Assembly: GCA_025359885.1 (NCBI GenBank)
Contig: JANYDG010000095.1
Span: 1 to 64,000, forward strand
Length of the DNA stretch: 64,000 nucleotides
From: Acidobacteriota bacterium
Lineage (GTDB): Bacteria > Acidobacteriota > Terriglobia > Terriglobales > Acidobacteriaceae
Direction of reading: 5' to 3'
Made by a program: the position numbers and the translations under genes. Shown here one piece after another: positions 44,926-55,384 of the stretch (its first letter is position 1; each line of letters opens with the position of its first letter). The notes under the pieces were generated by a model. It saw only the letters and a program-made list of their open reading frames with translations, was not told the origin of the DNA and ran no database searches.

Positions 44926-47900
44926 AGATCACCGGCGTCACGATCAGCACATGAATCAGCGAACTGACCATCCCGCCCAGCACCGGTGCGGCCAGAGGCC
45001 GCATAAACTCAGCCCCCGTCCGAGTTGACCACAGCAGCGGCAGCAACCCTGCCACCACAGTTGCCACCGTCATCACCTTTGGCCGCAACCGCAGCAGCGC
45101 CCCTTCGATCACCGCCGCATGCAGCCCGGCGCGGGTCAGCACGCCCTCAGCCGCAGTCCTCCGCGCGACTGCTTCTTCCAGATAGATCACCATCACCACG
45201 CCGGTCTGCACCGCGGTCCCAAAGAGCGCAATGAAACCGACCCACACCGCCACAGAAAAGTTCAGGCCCAGCAGCTTCACAAGAAAAATGCCGCCAGTCA
45301 GCGCAAACGGCACGGCGAGCAGCACATGCGCCGCCTCCTTTGCCGAACCGTAGGTGCGGTACAGCAGTACAAAAATCACCACCAGCACCACCGGAATCAC
45401 CATCTCCAGCCGCTTGCGCGCGCTGATCTGGTTTTCGTACTGGCCGCTCCAGGCAACGTAGTAGCCCTGCGGCATCTTCACCTGCTGGGCCACCGTGCGC
45501 TGGGCTTCGTCAACAAAACCGCCGACGTCCCGCCCGCGCACATTCATCAGCACCGTCCCGCGCAGCAGGCCGTTCTCGCTTGAAATCATCGACGGCCCCA
45601 TGCTTGTCTTCATCGTGACTACCTTGTTCAGCGGCACCTGCGCGCCGTTGCTTCCGGCCACGAGCACCTCGCCCAACTGCTCAGGATTTTCCCTGAAATC
45701 CCGCGCATATCGCACCCGTACTGGAAACCGCTGCCGGCCCTCAATCGTCGTCGTCAGATTTTTGCCCCCGATCGCGGTTTCAATCGCATCCTCAACGTCC
45801 GCCACATTCAACCCATAGCGGTCTGAGGCGGGGCGATCCACGGTCATCTCAAAATACGGCGAGCCAGACGTCCGCTCCGCATACAAGTCCACCGCGCCGG
45901 GAATCTTCCGCACCACTTCCTTGATCTCTGCCGACTTCTGCTCGATCACGTTGAGGTCCGGGCCAAACACCTTGATGCCCACCTGCGTGCGTATTCCCGT
46001 CGAGAGCATGTCGATGCGATTGCGAATCGGTTGCGTCCAGATATTCGTCACGCCGGGCATCTGGAGCGCTTCATCGAGACGGGCCAAAATCGCGTCGCGC
46101 GTCAGCCCAGTGGGCCATTGCTCCTGCGCTTTCAGCACCACGGTCGTTTCGCCCATGTTGATCGGCGCGGGATCGGTCGAGGTTTCGGCTCTTCCCACCT
46201 TGCCGACGACCATATCTACAGCAGGGTCGGCGGCGATAATCGCATCCTGTTTGCGCAGAATTTCGGTCGCCTTGGTCAACGAAATCCGCGGGTCAGTAAT
46301 CGGCATGAAGAGCGCAGTTTCCTCGTTCAGCGGCGGCATGAATTCAGAGCCAATCGTCGTCGCCGTGTAAACGGCTGCGCAAAACAGTGCCACCGCCGCG
46401 CCCAGCGTCAGAGCGCGATGGCCCAGCGCCCACCTGAGCACAGGCTGATACACCGCTCGCAGCAGCCGCATCACGGGGTTCTCGTCCTCGCGGTGCAGCT
46501 TACCGCGAATGAGAAAGGTACACAGCACCGGCACCAGCGTAATCGCCAGAATGGTCGAAGCTACCATCGCAAACGTCTTTGTAAAAGCCAGCGGGTGGAA
46601 CATCTTGCCTTCCATGCCGGTGAGTGCAAAGACCGGAACGAAGGCCAGGATGATGATCACCATGGCAAATGAAATCGGCCGGCCTACGAGTCGCGCGGCG
46701 TTCAGCGTGATTTCGCGGATGTGCTCGCGATAGTTACCGTGCTCCTCTTCGTATTGCTCTGCCTGGCGAATCACGTTTTCGGTCATCACGATGCCGGCAT
46801 CGACCAGCACGCCGATGGCGATGGCGATGCCGCCCAGTGACATGATGTTCGATGAAATGCCTGCGCCCTTCATGAAGAGAAACGCGCACAGCACAGCGAG
46901 AGGCAGAGGAATCGTGACCACCAGGATGCTGCGGAAGTGCCAGAGAAAGAGCACATGCGCCAGCGTTACCAGAATCAGCTCTTCAATCAACGCGTGACGC
47001 AGCGTATCCACAGCATGATCGATAAGAATGCCTCGATCATAAAAGGGAACGATCTTGACTCCCGCGGGCAATCCCGGCTCAATCTCGTGAATCTTTTGCT
47101 TGACCGCCTCAATAACCTCGCGCGCATTGGCTCCGTAGCGGATGATCACCACCCCGCCGACAGCCTCCTTTCCGCCCTTGTCGAGAACGCCGCGCCGGAA
47201 CTCCGGCCCCAGTTGCACACTGGCTACATTGCCCAGGGTTACAGGCGTTCCGTTGAAGGCACCCAGCGAAATGTCCTCAATATCCTTCAGTCCGCGGATG
47301 AGGCCAATGCCGCGCACCATTTCTTCGGTGTGGCCGTTTTCGACCACTTTCGCGCCTACGTTATTGTTGCTGCGCTCCACCTGCGCGACCACGTCCTTGA
47401 GCGAAACGTTGTAGGCGCGCAGCTTCATCGGGTCCAGATCCACCTGATATTGCTTCACAAACCCGCCAACGCTTGCCACCTCGGCCACACCCGGCACCGA
47501 GTTCAACTGGTACTTGATAAACCAGTCTTGAATCGAGTGCAATGTGCCGCTGTCGTACGGTCCCTCGACCGTGTACCAGAAGACCTGTCCCACGCCGGTC
47601 GCATCCGGGCCCATCATCGGCGTCACGCCGGCAGGCAAAAAGCTGCCCGCCAGGCTGAGCCGCTCCAGCACGCGGGTCCGAGCAAAGTAGATGTCCACCG
47701 AATCTTCAAAGATCACGTTGACCATCGAGAAGCCAAAAGCCGATGCCGACCGCACCGTGCGCACATGCGGCAACCCTTGCAGATTGGCGGTGAGGGGATA
47801 GGTAATCTGGTCCTCAACCTCCTGCGGACTGCGGCCTTGCCAATCGGTGAAGACGATCACCTGGTTTTCGCTGAGGTCAGGAATGGCATCGATGGGCGTA

Positions 47901-47998
47901 TGCAGCAGCGCCCAGTAGCCCCAGACGGCAATCCCGGCGTACAGACCCAGGATCAGCCAGCGATTCTTCATCGAGAATTCAATAATGCGGTTAATCAT
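44891..47998 (-). CDS. cusA: Heavy-metal RND efflux pump, CusA/CzcA type
   Basis: A 1035-residue inner-membrane proton-driven transporter, with the N-terminal helix, two large periplasmic loops and 12 helices expected. Signature stretches are [20 protein letters not shown] (helix 4, with proton-relay acidic residues), [20 protein letters not shown] and [20 protein letters not shown]. Metal specificity (Cu/Ag against Zn/Co/Ni) is not decidable by eye, but the first-loop wording and the presence of Met-rich partners lean to the Cus branch. It is the last gene of a four-gene operon, 8 bp after the adaptor gene. Confidence 0.93.
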   Translation of the reverse strand: MINRIIEFSMKNRWLILGLYAGIAVWGYWALLHTPIDAIPDLSENQVIVFTDWQGRSPQEVEDQITYPLTANLQGLPHVRTVRSASAFGFSMVNVIFEDSVDIYFARTRVLERLSLAGSFLPAGVTPMMGPDATGVGQVFWYTVEGPYDSGTLHSIQDWFIKYQLNSVPGVAEVASVGGFVKQYQVDLDPMKLRAYNVSLKDVVAQVERSNNNVGAKVVENGHTEEMVRGIGLIRGLKDIEDISLGAFNGTPVTLGNVASVQLGPEFRRGVLDKGGKEAVGGVVIIRYGANAREVIEAVKQKIHEIEPGLPAGVKIVPFYDRGILIDHAVDTLRHALIEELILVTLAHVLFLWHFRSILVVTIPLPLAVLCAFLFMKGAGISSNIMSLGGIAIAIGVLVDAGIVMTENVIRQAEQYEEEHGNYREHIREITLNAARLVGRPISFAMVIIILAFVPVFALTGMEGKMFHPLAFTKTFAMVASTILAITLVPVLCTFLIRGKLHREDENPVMRLLRAVYQPVLRWALGHRALTLGAAVALFCAAVYTATTIGSEFMPPLNEETALFMPITDPRISLTKATEILRKQDAIIAADPAVDMVVGKVGRAETSTDPAPINMGETTVVLKAQEQWPTGLTRDAILARLDEALQMPGVTNIWTQPIRNRIDMLSTGIRTQVGIKVFGPDLNVIEQKSAEIKEVVRKIPGAVDLYAERTSGSPYFEMTVDRPASDRYGLNVADVEDAIETAIGGKNLTTTIEGRQRFPVRVRYARDFRENPEQLGEVLVAGSNGAQVPLNKVVTMKTSMGPSMISSENGLLRGTVLMNVRGRDVGGFVDEAQRTVAQQVKMPQGYYVAWSGQYENQISARKRLEMVIPVVLVVIFVLLYRTYGSAKEAAHVLLAVPFALTGGIFLVKLLGLNFSVAVWVGFIALFGTAVQTGVVMVIYLEEAVARRTAAEGVLTRAGLHAAVIEGALLRLRPKVMTVATVVAGLLPLLWSTRTGAEFMRPLAAPVLGGMVSSLIHVLIVTPVIFTWLRERELAK

Positions 47999-48006
47999 GG
48001 CTTCTC

Positions 48007-49646
<1,640 letters not shown>

Positions 49647-49650
<4 letters not shown>

Positions 49651-50969
49651 TCTCGTGTCCTCTCAGGGCTGGTCGTGGGATTCAAGGCTGTTCCGATGGC
49701 CCGCTCCAACTGGGCCATTCCGGCGTCTCGTGCCGATGAAGCCTTGTAAAAAGCAGTCTGGATATCCAGCAGCAGGTTCTGGCTGTCGATGAGCATGGAG
49801 AAGTCAGCGCGGTTGTTTTCGTAGGCGGCCGTCGCAGCCTTGAATGCGGCCTCAGCCTGTGGCATCAGGGTGTCGCGGTAGATTTTGGTCCGCTTTTCTG
49901 CCGCCAGTATGCCGATTTGCGCCTGCCTCACTTCGAGAAATACGGCGGAGGTTTTCGCCTCCAGCTCGGCCTCGGCCACAGCGATGGTGGCGTCGGCCTG
50001 CTTGCCTTCGCCGGTGTGGCGTTCGCGGTTGAGCCAGGGAAGATTCATCGTCATTTCAGCCATGTAGGCGTTGCGGGCAAAGGAGCCGGAGGGCATCAGC
50101 ATGTATCCGGCAGCGACGGTGAAGTCGGGTTTCATGGCGAGCCGCGCGGTCTGTGCTTCATCGCGACGCCGGCCAATGACTGTGCGCAGTCCGGTGAGTT
50201 CAGGGCGGTGCCCGATGGCCAGGCGCTCCAGTTCTTCCAGGGGAGGGAGTTCGGCGCGAGGGGCGGGGTCGGCGGAAATCTGCAATGGCTGGTCGGCGGG
50301 GCGGCCCATCAGCACGTTCAGCTCTGCCCGCGCCTGGTCCTGCTCCTCATTCAGCTCGATCAGGTGCTCTTCAAGGCGGGTGACAGCCATTTGCGCGCGC
50401 AGCACGTCCGCCTGCGGCACGCGGCCAGTGGAGTACTGAGCCAGTGAAGCGGCCAGAGCCTCTTTGAGCAGCGCGGACTGACGATCGTGCAGTGTCATCT
50501 CTTCCGCATTGCGGCGCAGATCGGCGCAGGCCTTGCGGACCTCGGCTGCTACTTCCTGGCGCAAGGACTCGAGTTCGCTTGCGGCCACATCCACGTCGTC
50601 GCCGGCAATTTTGCTGCGGAGATTCCGTTTCTCTTTACTCAGAAAGGTCTGTTGGACGGAAAACATCAGCTGCGCCTGGTTCAGGTCCCAGGGCTTGGTC
50701 AGCGGCGTACCCCAATCCCGCACCATGAACATGGGGTCATCGAGGCTGTGCGCGGTGCTGATTTTCGATTGGGCCATCGACAGCCTTCGCACCGCTGTGC
50801 GAATCTGCGGGTTATCAGCAAGCGCCGCCGCGACCGCTTCCTCTGCCGAAAGGGGAACTCCTGCCAAAGTCATCCCCGGTTCTACAGAAGCAGATCCTGG
50901 ACTGCTCTGCCCCGGAAGCGCACAGCCGGGAATAAGCGCAAGAAACACAACAAAAAGAGGTATTTTCAC
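49647..50969 (-). CDS. TolC-family outer-membrane efflux protein
   Basis: A 440-residue protein with a signal peptide containing a lipobox-like IPGC near residue 16, then two OEP repeats of long helices and strands (LSAEEAVAAALADNPQIRTA at the start of the first; ELEAKTSAVFLEVRQAQIGI in the second). It makes the outer-membrane tunnel of the tripartite pump. It is co-translated with the adaptor gene (4-bp overlap) and follows the Cys-rich protein gene by about 80 bases. Confidence 0.9.
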
Positions 50970-51050
50970 TCGTCAACTCCGCGAAACAGACAAGAAGACC
51001 TTGGGCGCAGGCAAAAGCCTGCACCGGATATCCTGGGCGGAATTGAGAGT

Positions 51051-51395
51051 TTAGATTCTTAAATTGAAGGCGCCCGTAGGCGGAGACAGGGGCGGAATCA
51101 CCCCAGTTGTTGCGACGTCATGGAACGAGGGAATCTCTGCGCGTTCCTGAGACTGCTCCACCATCTGCAACGGGTTCTCGCCCGAAACAGCCGGTAACAC
51201 CGCCGCAGCCGGGGTCTTCGCCTTCACCACGCAGCAGTTGACCATCTGTGATGGCGTTTGTTCAAGCAGCATCGCGCAGCAACTGTGCGCGCTTTTCGCA
51301 GTTCGCTGCAGGCAGGCTCCAAACGGCGCAAGCATCACCACCATCATCAGTATGGCGAGTGCTCCGCGTTGAACCGACCCTCGTAACATGCCCAT
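51051..51395 (-). CDS. Small secreted Cys-rich protein heading the metal efflux operon
   Basis: A 114-residue protein with a signal sequence or membrane anchor (ALAILMMVVMLAPFGACL) and two CC pairs in SAHSCCAML and VNCCVVKAK, plus His and Met residues nearby, suited to metal binding in the periplasm. It is the first gene of the efflux operon, and the CRP-type palindrome at 51422-51437 is 27 bases upstream of its start. I know no named family. Sensor, chaperone or buffer for copper are all possible. Confidence 0.7.
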   Translation of the reverse strand: MGMLRGSVQRGALAILMMVVMLAPFGACLQRTAKSAHSCCAMLLEQTPSQMVNCCVVKAKTPAAAVLPAVSGENPLQMVEQSQERAEIPSFHDVATTGVIPPLSPPTGAFNLRI

Positions 51396-51421
51396 AGCCT
51401 ACCACGATCCTCGGATTCCTC

Positions 51422-51437
51422 GGTGACCCGCATCACC
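51422..51437. promoter_or_regulatory. GGTGA-N6-TCACC palindrome upstream of the metal efflux operon
   Basis: GGTGACCCGCATCACC is a 5-base inverted repeat with 6-base spacing, the CRP-family layout, 27 bases before the start of the Cys-rich protein gene and thus overlapping the likely promoter. It shares GCATCAC with the palindrome upstream of the cytochrome-porin gene at 15379-15392. Confidence 0.45.
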
Positions 51438-51462
51438 AATCAATCCGATCAGCTCAAACGCG

Positions 51463-51918
51463 TCAGCTCGCCTGCACCGACCGCGCCGCATTGCACTCCG
51501 CGCACTGGCAGTTCCGGCGCAAAAAGTCCCAGGAATAGATCCCGCTCGAGTGCCCGTCCTGCCAGTTGAACTGGATCGCATAGCGGCCCACCGCGTGAGC
51601 ACTCCCCGGCCGCGCTGGGGCCTCGTACATTTGCAACAGCTGTTTCGGCTGCGGCTTGGGAACTCCCGGCTCGCGCCCCTGCATCTTCCGCTCTTCCACG
51701 CATGTAGCGCAGGGGCAGGCGTTGCGCAGCCAGGCAAAGTGCCACTGGCTCCGATGACCGTCTTCCCAGTCAATCTCCATGCCCGTGCCCTCGGTCTTCA
51801 AAACGCGCACCTTGGCCGGCGTCAGCGCCGCTTTGGTCAGCGAGCTCGCGTGCTTTTCTTCCCGCTCGACCTTTGCCTGCTCTTCCTTGCTTATAAAACG
51901 AATGCCTTCGTGACTCAT
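51463..51918 (-). CDS. DUF971 (GBBH-like N-terminal) domain protein
   Basis: A 151-residue protein starting at ATG 51918. It contains the DUF971/GBBH-N pattern: VLKTEGTGMEIDWEDGHRSQW, then FAWLRNACPCATCVEERK, and a closing IQFNWQDGHSSGIYSWDFLR with CQCAEC. The CPCATC and CQCAEC Cys pairs could bind zinc or an Fe-S cluster; proteins with this domain are found near Fe-S and cofactor genes. The preceding TauE genes run in the same direction, 32 bases upstream. Confidence 0.85.
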   Translation of the reverse strand: MSHEGIRFISKEEQAKVEREEKHASSLTKAALTPAKVRVLKTEGTGMEIDWEDGHRSQWHFAWLRNACPCATCVEERKMQGREPGVPKPQPKQLLQMYEAPARPGSAHAVGRYAIQFNWQDGHSSGIYSWDFLRRNCQCAECNAARSVQAS

Positions 51919-51950
51919 ATCTCTATTCTGCCTGATACCTGAGGTTGGGG

Positions 51951-52799
51951 TTACGCGTAGTTCCTCCAGAAGAAATAAGCGGCCATGCCCAGCCCAATCC
52001 ACACTACCAGTCCGCGCAAAAATCGCTGGTTCAACCGCTGGGCAATCCGGGCCGAAAGGTAGCCGCCCACAGCGCAGGCCACCATCGCCGCCAGGCAGTA
52101 GCGCCACTCCACCTTGCCGCTGAAGGCAAACAAAATGCAGGCCATGCCATTGGCCATCGTGGTCGCCACAACTTTCATGGCGTTCATTTCGTTCAAGTCT
52201 TCGAAGCCGAAGAGCGAGAGCAGTGTAATGAGCAGAAATCCCGCCCCAGCGCCAAAGTAGCCAATGTAAAAGCAGACAACCGCCGTGGCCAGTGCCAGCA
52301 GCATAAAGCTTTTCGGCTTCTTTACAGGGGCATCGGCGGATGCGACGGACAGCTCGGCATTGCGTTGCGCCCGGCGCTCAAGCCACTTCATCACCGGGTC
52401 GCTCACGGCAAAAATAGTGGAGGCAAACAGCAGCAGCCACGGCACAAGATGGATGAAGGTCGCCGCGCGTGTATGCAGCAGCAGAATAGCTCCGCCCGAT
52501 CCGCCGAGCAAGCCAGCCAGCGCCATCCGCAGGGCAAGCTTTGGGCGCTTGCGAACCTCATCGCGGTACGCTGCAATCGAAAGCAACTGGCCAGGCCAAA
52601 GCGCAACCGTATTGGTCGCATTGGCCTGGATGGGCAGCAGGCCGATGCCAAGCAGCGCTGGAAAAGTAAGAAACGAGCCTCCGCCCGCCACAGCGTTGAG
52701 CGCCCCGCCGACAAAGGATGCAAAGATCAACCACGGCAAGCGCCAGTCGATTGCATTGAAGGTTTCCGCTATTGCTTCAGTCAATGGGAGCAAATGCAT
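51951..52799 (-). CDS. TauE/SafE-family membrane transporter, paralogue 1
   Basis: About 282 residues with 7-8 hydrophobic helices and the TauE/SafE family motifs LIFASFVGGALNAVAGGGSF near the start and CFYIGYFGAGAGFLLITLL in the second half. Family members export sulfite, sulfoacetate or related organic anions; the substrate here is unknown. The ATG at 52799 lies in the loop of a perfect hairpin (52783-52810); an upstream in-frame ATG at 52823 is also possible. Next to a close paralogue in tandem. Confidence 0.88.
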   Translation of the reverse strand: MHLLPLTEAIAETFNAIDWRLPWLIFASFVGGALNAVAGGGSFLTFPALLGIGLLPIQANATNTVALWPGQLLSIAAYRDEVRKRPKLALRMALAGLLGGSGGAILLLHTRAATFIHLVPWLLLFASTIFAVSDPVMKWLERRAQRNAELSVASADAPVKKPKSFMLLALATAVVCFYIGYFGAGAGFLLITLLSLFGFEDLNEMNAMKVVATTMANGMACILFAFSGKVEWRYCLAAMVACAVGGYLSARIAQRLNQRFLRGLVVWIGLGMAAYFFWRNYA

Positions 52800-52810
52800 C
52801 TGCTCCCATT
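52783..52810 (-). promoter_or_regulatory. Perfect hairpin enclosing the start codon of the downstream TauE gene
   Basis: AATGGGAGCA - GATGCATT - TGCTCCCATT on the minus strand: a 10-bp stem with the ATG in the 8-base loop and the GGAG ribosome site in the stem. It may regulate translation. A role as 3' hairpin of the upstream gene (stop at 52830) is the alternative; there is no T-run. Confidence 0.5.
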
Positions 52811-52829
52811 CTAAACAAGGCATTTCCAG

Positions 52830-53621
52830 CTATTTGGGACCGTAGGCACGCCAGAAAAAGTAGGCGGCAGTCACAAATCCGACGCTGGCGACGATGCGCC
52901 GCATCAGTTTTGGGTTCACACGTTTGCTGTAGCGGGCCGCCACGTAGCCGCCAATTCCCGCCAGAATCGCCATCTGCCAGCAATAGCTCCAGACGACGCG
53001 GCCGCTGTAGACAAAGACCGCAACCGCAATGCCGATTGAGACAACGGCGGTGACCACCTTCAGCGCGTTCATTTCGTGAATGTCAGTGACGCCGCATAAA
53101 CCAAACAGCGCCATCACCAGAAATCCGCCACCCGCGCCAAAGTATCCGACATAGGCGCTGACCACCACCATCCCGACAATCAGCCAAAGGTCAGACCGAG
53201 CCGCGTTGCCTCGGGTGGCAATCCATCTGCCCAGCGGTTCGCTCAGCACAAACATGACCGCCGCAAACAACAGCAGCCAGGGCAGCAGAAAGAGAAACCG
53301 GCTGCTCGGGGTGATGACCAGCAGCCATGCTCCGACCAGTCCACCGATCAGCGAAGCAATGCCCAGCGGTAGCAGCCGTTTCGCGTGTCGGCTCAGATTG
53401 TCGCGATACGCAAAGACTGACGTCAGTTGCCCCGGCCACAGAGCAACCGTGTTGGTGGCGCTGGCCGTCACCGAACTCGTGCCCGAGCCCTTCATCGCGC
53501 TCAGCAAAGCGGGCAGTGAAAGAAACGATCCGCCGCCGGCAACGGTATTCAGCGCTCCCGCCAGTAAGGAGGCCACAGGCAGCCAGGCAAGCTGCAAAGT
53601 ATGAAGAATTGGAGAATCCAT
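52830..53621 (-). CDS. TauE/SafE-family membrane transporter, paralogue 2
   Basis: A 263-residue paralogue of the next gene with the same motifs: SLLAGALNTVAGGGSFLSLP, ATNTVALWPGQL (shared almost exactly with paralogue 1) and VSAYVGYFGAGGGFLVMAL. The two encode nearly parallel proteins and arose by tandem duplication; both end in a ...AAYFFWR. tail. They could form a heteromeric pair or have diverged in substrate. The gene is divergent from the FKBP gene. Confidence 0.88.
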   Translation of the reverse strand: MDSPILHTLQLAWLPVASLLAGALNTVAGGGSFLSLPALLSAMKGSGTSSVTASATNTVALWPGQLTSVFAYRDNLSRHAKRLLPLGIASLIGGLVGAWLLVITPSSRFLFLLPWLLLFAAVMFVLSEPLGRWIATRGNAARSDLWLIVGMVVVSAYVGYFGAGGGFLVMALFGLCGVTDIHEMNALKVVTAVVSIGIAVAVFVYSGRVVWSYCWQMAILAGIGGYVAARYSKRVNPKLMRRIVASVGFVTAAYFFWRAYGPK

Positions 53622-53750
53622 ATCTCAATGTAAAGGCTTTAGCCAAAATCCAGAACTGAAATCGATGCCCAATCCGCATCCGGGTGCCCGGTCATCGGCG
53701 TGGCCTGTTAAACTCCCGGAGAAAGCTACTTTGGAGTCTTTGAACACCTT

Positions 53751-54533
53751 ATGAATCGAATCGCACTGATGCTCGCCCTCGCGGCCCCTCTCACGGCCAG
53801 CGCCGCCCAGACCGCACCTGCACCCGCGAAGCCTGCCACCAAGCCCACGATGGCTACCGCACCCAAGTCTGCAACCCTGCCGGGCGCAGTCAAAAAGCCG
53901 GCCGTCGCAGGCGCATCCGCCATCAAGCTGCCTCCCGGAGTTCCTGCCGCCAAGGGCCTGATCAAGACCGCCTTTGCCCTCAAATACCAGGACGTCACCA
54001 TCGGCACCGGCGCTCTCGCCGAAGCCGGCAAGCTCTACAAGGTGCACTACACGGGGTGGCTCGCCGCCGACGGAAAGAAATTCGACTCCTCCTTTGACCA
54101 CAAGACCCCGGTCATGGATAAGGACGGCAAGCCCGAGATGGATGCCGATGGCAAGCCCAAGATGGGCGAGGGCCAGCCGATTCAGTTTCCCCAGGGCCGC
54201 GGACGCGTCATTCCCGGCTGGGACCAGGGCTTTGAAGGTATGAAGATTGGTGGCAAGCGTCGAATCTTCATTCCTTACCAGCTAGCCTACGGAGCGATGG
54301 GCCGCCCGCCGATCATCCCCGCAAAGTCTGACCTCATCTTTGACGTGGAACTGGTGGACATCACCGACCTCCCGACTGCACCGCAGCAGGGCATGCCTGG
54401 AATGCCAGGCGGTCGCCCGATGCCCGGAGGCACGGCACCGAAACCGTCAGCTCCGGCTGCGCCCGCGAATACAGCCCCAGCAACAGCAGCGCCGCCGACA
54501 GACGAGCCAGCCGCCGCGCCGGAACCTAAATAG
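53751..54533 (+). CDS. FKBP-type peptidyl-prolyl isomerase, exported
   Basis: A 260-residue protein with a signal peptide (cleavage near ASAA), a Pro/Ala/Lys-rich linker, then the FKBP core: YKVHYTGWL, KFDSSFD, VIPGWDQGFEGMKIGGKRR and the terminal LIFDVELVDI. A hydrophilic insert between KFDSSFD and the core (MDKDGKPEMDADGKPKMG) has two DxDGKP repeats resembling Ca-binding loops. A long Pro/Ala/Gly-rich tail ends the protein. Acts on proline peptide bonds of exported proteins in the periplasm. Confidence 0.9.
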   Translation: MNRIALMLALAAPLTASAAQTAPAPAKPATKPTMATAPKSATLPGAVKKPAVAGASAIKLPPGVPAAKGLIKTAFALKYQDVTIGTGALAEAGKLYKVHYTGWLAADGKKFDSSFDHKTPVMDKDGKPEMDADGKPKMGEGQPIQFPQGRGRVIPGWDQGFEGMKIGGKRRIFIPYQLAYGAMGRPPIIPAKSDLIFDVELVDITDLPTAPQQGMPGMPGGRPMPGGTAPKPSAPAAPANTAPATAAPPTDEPAAAPEPK

Positions 54534-54548
54534 CTGGTTGAGCCGGAT

Positions 54549-55367
54549 TCACTTCGCCCACCCGGCGGTCACGTTTTCATGGTCGCCGGGCAGCTCAGGC
54601 GTAGCCGCAAGCAGTTGTCGCGTGTAGCCTTCCTGAGGATGCTCGCAAAGCGCCTCCGCCTCGCCAATCTCTACCAGCCGTCCCTTTTCCATCACCGCAA
54701 TGCGAGTGGAGAGATACCGCACCAGCGGCATCGAGTGGCTGATGAAGAGGTAGGTCAGACCGTGCTCCCGCTGCAAATGACGAAGCAGATTGATGATCTG
54801 CGCGCCAACGCTCACGTCAAGCGCCGAAACCGGTTCGTCCAGCACCAGGAACTGCGGCCGCAAGGCGAGCGCGCGGGCAATATTGATGCGCTGCTTTTGC
54901 CCCCCGCTAAACTCATGCGGATAACGCTCCAACGCGGACTCATCCAGCCCCACCGAAACAAGCAGAGCGCGGGCAGCCGCCTTGAGCGCGGGGATCCTTG
55001 TATCAATGCCTGCTGCTTTGCCGTGGATGACCAACGGTTCGGTGATGATTTCCAGCACGCGCATGCGCGGATTGAGAGCCGCTGCGGGGTCTTGAAAGAC
55101 CGGCTGCATCTGCCGCCGCAAACTCTGCGTCCGGCTCCCGCCAACTTCAACGCCAGCGACGCGAATCACACCGCTGGTGGGTTCGACGAGGCCGAGAATC
55201 ATCCGCGCCACAGTGCTTTTGCCGGAGCCGGATTCGCCGACCAGACCAAGGGTTTCACCCTCGGCGATTTGGAAGCTGACATCCCGGACGACAAATTGGT
55301 CTTCTGCCCGCAACCCCGCTCGGCGCGGGTAGTTCTTGCTCACGGCTTCAACTTCGACGAGCGCCAT
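54549..55367 (-). CDS. ABC transporter ATPase, dipeptide/oligopeptide (DppF/OppF) type
   Basis: A 272-residue ATPase with Walker A GESGSGKST, Q-loop FQDPAAALNPRM, signature FSGGQKQRINIARAL and Walker B LVLDEPVSALD. The Q-loop wording FQDP..LNPRM, and the C-terminal extension (HPQEGYTRQLLAATPEL), are typical of peptide-uptake ATPases. The partner ATPase, permeases and binding protein are not in the window, so it may be an orphan subunit. Its start lies just after the amidase stop in the same direction. Confidence 0.88.
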   Translation of the reverse strand: MALVEVEAVSKNYPRRAGLRAEDQFVVRDVSFQIAEGETLGLVGESGSGKSTVARMILGLVEPTSGVIRVAGVEVGGSRTQSLRRQMQPVFQDPAAALNPRMRVLEIITEPLVIHGKAAGIDTRIPALKAAARALLVSVGLDESALERYPHEFSGGQKQRINIARALALRPQFLVLDEPVSALDVSVGAQIINLLRHLQREHGLTYLFISHSMPLVRYLSTRIAVMEKGRLVEIGEAEALCEHPQEGYTRQLLAATPELPGDHENVTAGWAK

Positions 55368-55384
55368 GCTCTCATGCTAATCGC

